Shown in pieces: positions 5,285 to 10,646 of a DNA stretch of 10,646 nt. Source of the stretch: an uncultured Clostridia bacterium (GTDB lineage: Bacteria > Bacillota > Clostridia > Oscillospirales > Ruminococcaceae). Numbering within the stretch: the first letter of the stretch is position 1; the number at the start of each line of letters is the position of its first letter. Where the stretch lies: assembly GCA_947631585.1 (NCBI GenBank), contig CANRLY010000058.1, forward strand, positions 1 through 10,646, read 5' to 3'. The notes beneath the pieces were generated by a model. The model had not been told where the DNA came from. It made no database searches and saw only the letters and a program-made list of their open reading frames with translations. A program made the translations under genes and the position numbers.

Positions 5285-7032
5285 AAAACCGTACTTCCGC
5301 TCAAAAGGGCGTGCTCAGAAGGATACTTTCCTTTTCAAAGCCTTATACTGTTTATCTGGTGCTGGCAATGGTCTTTGCCGTTATCTCGGTGGGACTGACG
5401 CTTTATGCTCCTATCCTCACAGGAAACGCCCTGGATCTGGTTATAGATAAAGGACTTGTCGATTTTGACGGCATTGTTAAGATACTGATAAAATTTGCCG
5501 CAGCTGTGGGAATTACCTGTATTACCCAGTGGCTGATGAACCTCTGTACCAACCGATTGGCTTACTGCACTGTCAGGGATATCCGTGTGAAAGCGTTCGA
5601 GAGCTTGCAGAACGTGCCGCTAAAGTATATAGATTCGGTGAGCCATGGGGATATCATCTCACGAATGATAACAGATGTTGAGCAGATCTCAGACGGTCTG
5701 CTGATGGGCTTTACTCAGCTTTTCTCAGGAATAATAACCATCTTCGGAACTATAGGCTTCATGCTCTCCATAGATCTTAAAATAACGCTGGTAGTTGTGC
5801 TGATAACCCCCCTTTCGCTGTTTGTGGCAAGCTTTATCGCTGAAAAAACTTTCAGTATGTTCAAAGTCCAGTCGGAAACCAGGGGCGAGCTTACTTCGCT
5901 GGTGGAAGAAATGGTGGGCAACCAGAAGATAGTCAAGGCGTTCGGCTATGAAAAGCAGGCGGAAGAACGCTTTGACGAGATAAACTGCAGGCTCCGTGTG
6001 TGCGGAGTGAAAGCGCTGTTCTTTTCGTCGCTTACTAACCCCAGCACCAGATTCGTGAACGGTCTGGTCTATTCCGGCGTAGGAATTTTCGGTGCGCTGG
6101 CAGCTATAGGCGGAAATATCACTGTTGGTCAGCTGTCCTGCTTCCTCAGCTATGCCAACCAGTACACCAAGCCTTTTAACGAAATAAGCGGCGTTATAAC
6201 GGAGCTGCAAAGCGCAATAGCTTCGGCAAAACGTATTTTTGACGTTATAGACCAGCCGCCGCAGACTCCCGATCCGGAAAACGCCGTTTCACTTGAAACT
6301 ACCGACGGAACTGTCACTTTGGATAAAGTGAGCTTTTCCTACTCGCCGGACGTTAAACTCATAGAGGATCTTGAACTTGCAGTCAAGCCCGGTCAGAAAA
6401 TAGCGATAGTTGGACCTACCGGCTGCGGAAAGACCACTGTTATAAATCTGCTGATGAGGTTTTATGATGTGGATTCTGGGGAGATACGGGTGTCAGGCGT
6501 GCCTGTCAGACAAATGAAGAGGGATTCTCTCAGGTCGCTATATGGAATGGTTCTTCAGGAAACATGGCTCAGGTCGGGTACTGTATTTGAAAACATAGCT
6601 TACGGCAAGCCGGACGCCACTCAGGAAGAAGTTGAAAAAGCAGCCAGAGCAGCCCATTGCCACGGCTTTATAAAAAGGCTTCCCAATGGCTATATGACTG
6701 AAATTTCCGACGACGGTTCTAATATATCTCAGGGACAGAAACAGCTTCTTTGTATTGCAAGAGTAATGCTCAGTCTGCCTCAGATGCTGATACTTGACGA
6801 GGCTACGTCCTCTATAGATACCCGTACTGAAATACGGATACAGCAGGCTTTTGACCAGATGACCGAGGGCAGGACAAGTTTTGTGGTGGCGCACAGGCTT
6901 TCTACCATAAGAAAGGCGGATCACATACTTGTGATGAACAAAGGCAGGATAATCGAGCAGGGAACTCACGACCAGCTCATCGCCAAAGGCGGCTTCTACT
7001 TCGACCTGTATAATTCGCAGTTTTCGGTGTAG
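5281..7032 (+). CDS. ABC exporter half-transporter, catalytic-site subunit
   Basis: This 583-residue partner has the same membrane-plus-ATPase layout (membrane helices about 22-315, ATPase about 345-575). Walker A is GPTGCGKTT (378-386), the Q-loop Gln is 426, Walker B MLILDE (502-507) keeps catalytic Glu507, and the switch His538 (VAHR) is present. The signature is ISQGQ (482-486), with Gln replacing the first Gly of LSGGQ. This matches TM288/BmrD-type subunits. The consensus ATP site of the dimer should pair this protein's Walker A, Walker B and His with the partner's LSGGQ. The degenerate site should pair the partner's altered motifs with this altered signature. The start at 5281 overlaps the upstream stop as ATGA and has AGGAGG at 5265-5270, so the two subunits are translationally coupled and probably made in equal amounts. 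It is a plasma-membrane exporter of unknown substrate. Transcription likely ends at 7076-7108. Confidence 0.93.
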   Translation: MKNRTSAQKGVLRRILSFSKPYTVYLVLAMVFAVISVGLTLYAPILTGNALDLVIDKGLVDFDGIVKILIKFAAAVGITCITQWLMNLCTNRLAYCTVRDIRVKAFESLQNVPLKYIDSVSHGDIISRMITDVEQISDGLLMGFTQLFSGIITIFGTIGFMLSIDLKITLVVVLITPLSLFVASFIAEKTFSMFKVQSETRGELTSLVEEMVGNQKIVKAFGYEKQAEERFDEINCRLRVCGVKALFFSSLTNPSTRFVNGLVYSGVGIFGALAAIGGNITVGQLSCFLSYANQYTKPFNEISGVITELQSAIASAKRIFDVIDQPPQTPDPENAVSLETTDGTVTLDKVSFSYSPDVKLIEDLELAVKPGQKIAIVGPTGCGKTTVINLLMRFYDVDSGEIRVSGVPVRQMKRDSLRSLYGMVLQETWLRSGTVFENIAYGKPDATQEEVEKAARAAHCHGFIKRLPNGYMTEISDDGSNISQGQKQLLCIARVMLSLPQMLILDEATSSIDTRTEIRIQQAFDQMTEGRTSFVVAHRLSTIRKADHILVMNKGRIIEQGTHDQLIAKGGFYFDLYNSQFSV

Positions 7033-7075
7033 TTTAAAATGTTTATATTTCCTGTTTCAAAGAATATAAAAATTT

Positions 7076-7108
7076 AAAGAGAGAGCAAAAAAATGTTCTC
7101 TCTTTTTT
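7076..7108 (+). terminator. Intrinsic terminator of the ABC exporter operon
   Basis: A 12-bp stem (7076-7087 with 7094-7105, one G-T pair) closes an all-A six-base loop. It is followed by T residues to 7108. It lies 44 nt after the stop at 7032. Confidence 0.85.
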
Positions 7109-7135
7109 GCTTTGAAGTTTACATTTTAGGCGGAA

Positions 7136-7162
7136 TTGCAGGCATTTCGGATTTGATATAAT
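7136..7162 (+). promoter_or_regulatory. Possible second, upstream promoter for the NfeD-like gene
   Basis: TGATATAAT (7154-7162) is a perfect extended -10. The only -35 candidate (TTGCAG, 7136-7141) is just 15 nt away, so it is weak. The surrounding 7109-7213 is AT-rich and holds no other feature I can support. Confidence 0.3.
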
Positions 7163-7213
7163 AATTTTATGAATTTTATGTTTCGATTAAATTGTGAATT
7201 TTTCAGAATTTGA

Positions 7214-7242
7214 TTGACAAAATAAAAATTCAGTTGTATAAT
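7214..7242 (+). promoter_or_regulatory. Perfect consensus sigma-A promoter
   Basis: TTGACA (7214-7219) and TATAAT (7237-7242) match the consensus at all 12 positions with the ideal 17-nt spacing. Transcription should start near 7249, which excludes an in-frame ATG at 7210 as the start codon of the downstream gene. Confidence 0.9.
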
Positions 7243-7277
7243 ATATTTGCGGTAAGAAAAAATCAATATCTGTTCCA

Positions 7278-7285
7278 AAAGGAGG
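7278..7285 (+). promoter_or_regulatory. Strong ribosome binding site deciding the TTG start at 7294
   Basis: AAAGGAGG lies 8 nt before TTG (7294-7296). It is the only strong Shine-Dalgarno match between the predicted transcription start and the first membrane helix. Confidence 0.8.
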
Positions 7286-7293
7286 TGTGCGCC

Positions 7294-7818
7294 TTGTCTA
7301 AGTGGTGGGATCCCATGAATCTGTTTACCAAGCTGACGCTGGTATTTATTCTGCCGTCGCTGCTGCTGCTGATAGTGGCTGTGGTCAAGGAATATCTGAA
7401 ATATCTGGATAAAGGCGTGCAGTACAGACCTCCGGGGCTGTTTTCCCTCCCGAACCTGCTGATATATCTGGTAATAGAGGGTTCTGTGGGGATAGCCTTC
7501 CGCCTGAATGACTTCTCAGTCGTGGCTTCCCAGCTTATCGGGATATGCTGCGGCGTGGTGATGACTTTGCTGCTTCACTTTGTGATAATGCTGATATTTT
7601 CTGCAAAACAAAAACGGCTGACAGTAGAGTATTCCAAGTTTGTAGGCTGCCAGGGAACGGTGATAAAGCAAGTGGGGAAATCCGGCGGAAGCGTACAGAT
7701 CAAAATTGACGATGAACTTGTCCGTGCAGGGGCTGTGTCTCATGAAGTGATAGATGTAGGCGAAAGGGTCACCGTTACCGATTATAACAACGATCTTCTT
7801 ATCTGCAAAAAAATTTAA
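7294..7818 (+). CDS. NfeD-like membrane protein with C-terminal OB-fold domain
   Basis: Starting at TTG 7294 the protein has 174 residues. It has a hydrophobic helix at 14-31, a second hydrophobic segment around 52-69, and a third long one at 76-102. A soluble C-terminal domain (about 116-172) opens with FVGCQGTV and continues through SGGSVQIKIDDE to VGERVTVTDYNNDLLI. This layout, with Gly-x-x-Gly at the first strand and V-x-V plus L at the end, is that of the NfeD OB-fold. NfeD-like proteins usually work with SPFH/flotillin proteins in membrane organisation and stress resistance. No flotillin gene lies nearby, so its partner may be elsewhere. An ATG at 7210 is in frame, but the promoter overlaps it; another ATG at 7315 lacks as good a ribosome site. 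It is a single-gene unit between two terminators. Family assignment is by recalled pattern. Confidence 0.75.
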   Translation: MSKWWDPMNLFTKLTLVFILPSLLLLIVAVVKEYLKYLDKGVQYRPPGLFSLPNLLIYLVIEGSVGIAFRLNDFSVVASQLIGICCGVVMTLLLHFVIMLIFSAKQKRLTVEYSKFVGCQGTVIKQVGKSGGSVQIKIDDELVRAGAVSHEVIDVGERVTVTDYNNDLLICKKI

Positions 7819-7853
7819 GACCGCCTGTTGCAAATACAGCAAAGCGGTCTTTT
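7817..7853. terminator. Bidirectional intrinsic terminator between the NfeD-like gene and galT
   Basis: AAGACCGC (7817-7824) pairs with GCGGTCTT (7844-7851), with an inner CTGT/ACAG pair. T residues follow on the plus strand (7850-7853). On the minus strand the stem is followed by TTAAATTTTTTT. It starts within the TAA stop at 7816-7818 and lies just past the galT stop at 7860. Confidence 0.85.
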
Positions 7854-7859
7854 GTTTTG

Positions 7860-8837
7860 TCAGTCTTTTTGCGTGCTCATGAATTTTTTGTAAGCTTCCC
7901 GAAGCTCTTCGGCTTTTTCCTCAGGACAGGTCGGATTGCAGTGCGCCCAAGCCCCTGTCTCGCTGGAGGCGTTGAACTTCTGCTTGTCTTTTGACCTCAT
8001 CGGTGGGAAAAACTCAATGTGAAAGTGATAATTGTCACTGAAGCTGCCGCTGTTCACAGGGGCGTTGTGCATACACATCATGTAAGGGAATCTCATATCG
8101 AACAGGCTGTCCAGCATACCGGCAGTCTGTTTTATAGTTTTACCGAGGACTGCCCGTTCTTCGGCGTTAAAGTCGGTTATGTACTGCTTGTGGCTGTTTG
8201 AAAAAATATATACGCCGTAAGGGTACTCAGTGAAAAACGGCAGAAATACGGTGAAATACTCATTTGAGAAAATTATTCGCCGCCCGTCTGACTTCTCGTG
8301 TTCCAGCATATCGCAGAAAATGCACTTTCCTTTGTCGGCAAGATACTTTTCGGCAGAATCGCACTCCAGCTGTATCTTTTTGGGAATGAACGGGTAGCCA
8401 TATATCTGACCGTGTGGGTGGGGCATGGTAACTCCCACAACGTCCCCTCTGTTCTCGAATATAAAAACATATTTTATCCTGCTGTCTGAGGATATTTTCT
8501 CAAATCTTTCACACCACAGATCAACCAGCTTCGCAACGTGACTGTCAGAAAGCTCCGGCAGGGTGACAATGTGTTCCGGCGAATAAAGGATAACTTCGCA
8601 TTTTCCGTAATTCTCAGCAACTTTGAAGAAATCGTCAGCCACATCGTCCGGAACAGGCGGGTCTTGTGAAAGAGCAGGGAAATCGTTGTCGTATTCGTAT
8701 ACCTGGAACTGTTCGGGAACTTTTCCGCTGCCCGGACAGAAAGGACACCAATCCTTGGGCATCTGAGGTCTGTTCTGCCTGTTTGAAGCTATCATGACCC
8801 AGTCCTGAGTCAGCGGATGCCATCTTAATTCAGCCAT
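7860..8837 (-). CDS. galT: Galactose-1-phosphate uridylyltransferase, class I (HIT-type)
   Basis: This 325-residue cytosolic enzyme of the Leloir pathway transfers UMP from UDP-glucose to galactose-1-phosphate. The active-site motif HPHGQ spans 140-144, with His142 as the expected nucleophile that carries UMP. The zinc ligands appear as C31 and C34 (CPFC) with H89 and H140. A second CxxC (172-175) precedes the C-terminal half, where NYHFHIEFFPP (269-279) matches the family's second metal region. Its length is close to the E. coli enzyme (348), unlike the roughly 500-residue GalT type of streptococci and lactobacilli. The ATG at 8837 follows GGGAGG (8847-8852) by 9 nt. It stands alone with its own promoter (8886-8914) and no galK or galE beside it in this window. 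It appears intact. Confidence 0.95.
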   Translation of the reverse strand: MAELRWHPLTQDWVMIASNRQNRPQMPKDWCPFCPGSGKVPEQFQVYEYDNDFPALSQDPPVPDDVADDFFKVAENYGKCEVILYSPEHIVTLPELSDSHVAKLVDLWCERFEKISSDSRIKYVFIFENRGDVVGVTMPHPHGQIYGYPFIPKKIQLECDSAEKYLADKGKCIFCDMLEHEKSDGRRIIFSNEYFTVFLPFFTEYPYGVYIFSNSHKQYITDFNAEERAVLGKTIKQTAGMLDSLFDMRFPYMMCMHNAPVNSGSFSDNYHFHIEFFPPMRSKDKQKFNASSETGAWAHCNPTCPEEKAEELREAYKKFMSTQKD

Positions 8838-8885
8838 TGTTTTTATCCTCCCTGGTAATAAAGTTTAGGAATATTTATTATCTAC

Positions 8886-8914
8886 ATTATATCATAAACA
8901 GCCGCATTTGTCAC
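8886..8914 (-). promoter_or_regulatory. Promoter of galT
   Basis: On the minus strand GTGACA (8909-8914) and TATAAT (8886-8891) are 17 nt apart, with a TGA extension before the -10. The -10 lies 48 nt upstream of the start codon. I see no clear operator or catabolite site. Confidence 0.75.
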
Positions 8915-8943
8915 TATTTATTTAGAAATTTTAATATCCGCTT

Positions 8944-8984
8944 AAAAACTGCGCCGACAGATCTTATCTCAGCCGACGCAGTTT
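8944..8984 (-). terminator. Intrinsic terminator of the P-type ATPase gene
   Basis: On the minus strand AAACTGCG (8984-8977) pairs with CGCAGTTT (8953-8946), and an AGAT/ATCT pair lies in the loop. It is followed by TTTTT (8948-8944). It lies 41 nt past the stop at 9026 and upstream of the galT promoter, so it insulates the two genes. Confidence 0.75.
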
Positions 8985-9025
8985 ATATTTTTGCTATACT
9001 ATTATAAATATACATGTGCTGAAAG

Positions 9026-10646
9026 TCATTTTGACTTTGAGAACAGAGCCGCCATAACAGGCACGGCACAGGCTGCGCCCATAGACAGCAGCAGTTGCGG
9101 AAAGTTCAGCGGCAGGGTGGAGAACACCATTTGCATAAACGGCAGGTAGATGGCGGCAAGCAGACAAACAGCCGATATCACTACCGAGAATATTAGAAAC
9201 AGGTTATTCAGATAGGGAACTGAAAACAGGCTTTTGTTTTCGCTCTTACATTCAAAGACGTGTACCAGCTGAGAAACGACCAGGGTGAATAATGCGCAGG
9301 TACGAGAAGTGTCCAGTCCCCAGCCGGCTCTGAGAGACAGCACAAATGAAGCAATGGTGAAAAGTCCTATAAGTATCCCTCTGAAAATTATCCGGCTGAG
9401 AAGTCCGCCGCTGAAAAAGCTGTCGCCGTCTTTTCTTGGGGGAGAGGACATTATCTTTTCTTCCGGCGGCTCAAGACCAAGAGCAATGGCAGGCAGACCA
9501 TCAGTCGCCAGGTTCACAAGAAGTATCTGGGTGGGCAGCAGCACTACAGGAAGCCCCATGATTATGCTTAAAAACATAGTCACAACTTCGCCTATGTTGC
9601 AAGATATAAGATACCTGACGAATTTTCTTATGTTTGAGTATATGTTCCTGCCTTGCTCCACAGCGTTTACCAGAGTTGAGAAGTTGTCATCTAGAAGTAT
9701 CACGTCTGCCGCCTGTTTGGTAACGTCAGTTCCTGTGATACCCATGGAAACGCCTATGCTTGCTTCTTTGATGGCAGGGGCGTCGTTGACACCGTCACCG
9801 GTCATTGCCACCACGTTCCCCAGCCGCTTGAACGACCGTACTATCCTCAGCTTGTGGTCAGGGGTGACTCTTGCAAAAACAGAAATACCGTTTATGCGCC
9901 TGTCCAGTTCTTCGTCTGAAAGCTTTTCAAGCTCTGCGCCGGTCATGGCTTCTCCGTCTTTTTTAAGGATACCTGCCTGCCTTGCCACTGCGCAGGCGGT
10001 GAGTTTGTGGTCGCCGGTTATCATAACTGTTTTTATGTGCGCTGAAGAACACATTTTTATGGCTTTTTTGGCTTCCGGTCTGAGAGGGTCCTCCATTGCT
10101 TCCAGACCGAGAAATATCGTCTTGCCGTCTCTCTTTTCCGCGAACGCAAGAACTCTCAGCGCTTGTGCGGCGTAATTGTCATTAGCTTTGAGAATGAGTT
10201 TTCTTGCTCTCAGCGTCAGCGGAGAGTTGCCGCCGGGAGTGAGTATGCAGTCGCAGTCTTTTAAAACTGCGTCCACTGCGCCTTTTATGTAAGAAACTCT
10301 CCTGCCGCTGCTGTCAGAGCCTATCACGGTCATCATTCTGGTCTCAGATTCAAAAGGTATCTCGTCAAGCCGCCTGAACCCCAGGTTTTCAACGTAAATA
10401 TCAGCCTTTGCCGCTGCAATGAGCAAAGCGGCTTCCGTGGGGTCTCCCACAGCCGACCACTCGTTGTTTCTTGCTCTGTTGCGGCTGTTTTCCGTATTGC
10501 TGCTGATAACTGCGTTCGAGCATAACGCTCCGCAGGTCAGAAGCCTTGTGAGACAAGGATTTTCTGCCGGTATCATCTTGTGTCCGCCGGAAGTGATGTC
10601 TCCCGACCTTTTGTGACCCGAACCGCTGAAAGTATATTCCTTGTCG
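9026..10646 (-). CDS. Ca2+-type P-type ATPase (type II), N-terminal part off the window
   Basis: This is the C-terminal 539 residues of a cation-pumping P-type ATPase, and the frame stays open to the right edge. Numbering from the internal Met at 10576 (not the true start): GDPTE (44-48) and KGA (98-100) of the nucleotide-binding domain, TGDHKLTA (187-194), the hinge TGDGVNDAP (259-267), then six C-terminal membrane helices. Transport-site residues of SERCA-like pumps are kept: Asn327 and Glu330 in NIGE of M5, and Asn355, Thr358 and Asp359 in NLATDG of M6. It therefore probably exports Ca2+ with ATP; a related cation such as Mn2+ cannot be excluded. The phosphorylation motif DKTGT and the M4 PEGLP motif lie beyond the window and cannot be checked. 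A terminator follows at 8944-8984. Family is near certain, ion less so. Confidence 0.93.
   Translation of the reverse strand, partial: DKEYTFSGSGHKRSGDITSGGHKMIPAENPCLTRLLTCGALCSNAVISSNTENSRNRARNNEWSAVGDPTEAALLIAAAKADIYVENLGFRRLDEIPFESETRMMTVIGSDSSGRRVSYIKGAVDAVLKDCDCILTPGGNSPLTLRARKLILKANDNYAAQALRVLAFAEKRDGKTIFLGLEAMEDPLRPEAKKAIKMCSSAHIKTVMITGDHKLTACAVARQAGILKKDGEAMTGAELEKLSDEELDRRINGISVFARVTPDHKLRIVRSFKRLGNVVAMTGDGVNDAPAIKEASIGVSMGITGTDVTKQAADVILLDDNFSTLVNAVEQGRNIYSNIRKFVRYLISCNIGEVVTMFLSIIMGLPVVLLPTQILLVNLATDGLPAIALGLEPPEEKIMSSPPRKDGDSFFSGGLLSRIIFRGILIGLFTIASFVLSLRAGWGLDTSRTCALFTLVVSQLVHVFECKSENKSLFSVPYLNNLFLIFSVVISAVCLLAAIYLPFMQMVFSTLPLNFPQLLLSMGAACAVPVMAALFSKSK

Noticed and set aside
2842..7032. 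A bacteriocin or lantibiotic export and immunity cluster (PAP2, small proteins and ABC exporter)
   Set aside because: There is no peptide precursor with a leader, no modification enzyme, no peptidase domain in either ABC half and no regulator. The two operons are also divergent.
9285..10175. A 296-codon open frame on the plus strand, antisense to the P-type ATPase
   Set aside because: The minus strand encodes an unmistakable P-type ATPase over the same bases. The antisense product is a Ser-rich, motif-free shadow.
1..10646. CRISPR array, insertion sequence, tRNA or attachment site
   Set aside because: I saw no spaced direct repeats, transposase or integrase motifs, tRNA-like cloverleaf or repeat-bounded segment anywhere in the window.

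Overview
The window looks like a chromosomal segment of a Bacillota species, most likely a gut-type Oscillospiraceae/Ruminococcus relative. This is an inference. It rests on strong AGGAGG-type ribosome binding sites, sigma-A-like promoters with TATAAT and often an extended TGn element, frequent ATA and AGA/AGG codons, and the gene types present. There is no mobile element, CRISPR array, tRNA or rRNA. This is mostly ordinary chromosomal content with a few unusual details.

Layout. (1) 1-644, minus: glyceraldehyde-3-phosphate dehydrogenase, cut by the left window edge and broken by a net -1 frameshift near 281-286. (2) 928-2001, plus, divergent from it: a cytosolic protein with a histidine-kinase-type ATPase domain but no histidine anywhere. 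It ends at a hairpin shared with the convergent operon. (3) 3417-2044, minus: a three-gene operon of a PAP2-type membrane phosphatase, an unrecognised 126-residue protein and a DUF3783-type protein. (4) 3545-7032, plus: two overlapping half-transporter genes that form a heterodimeric ABC exporter. The promoters of regions 3 and 4 face each other inside an 11-bp inverted repeat. (5) 7294-7818, plus: an NfeD-like membrane protein behind a perfect consensus promoter, using a TTG start. (6) 8837-7860, minus: galT as a single-gene unit. (7) 10646-9026, minus: the C-terminal two thirds of a Ca2+-type P-type ATPase, cut by the right edge.

How the genes fit together. Most units are independently promoted and terminated housekeeping or envelope functions: glycolysis, galactose entry into metabolism, lipid-phosphate dephosphorylation, drug or lipid export, membrane quality control and cation efflux. 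The ABC pair shows textbook asymmetry. The first half carries the degenerate Walker B and switch positions, and the second carries the degenerate signature, so one consensus and one degenerate ATP site are predicted.

The observations most worth following are the histidine-free kinase-like protein, the gapA frameshift (real mutation or assembly error), and the mirrored promoters at 3442-3520. I found no convincing undescribed multi-gene system.
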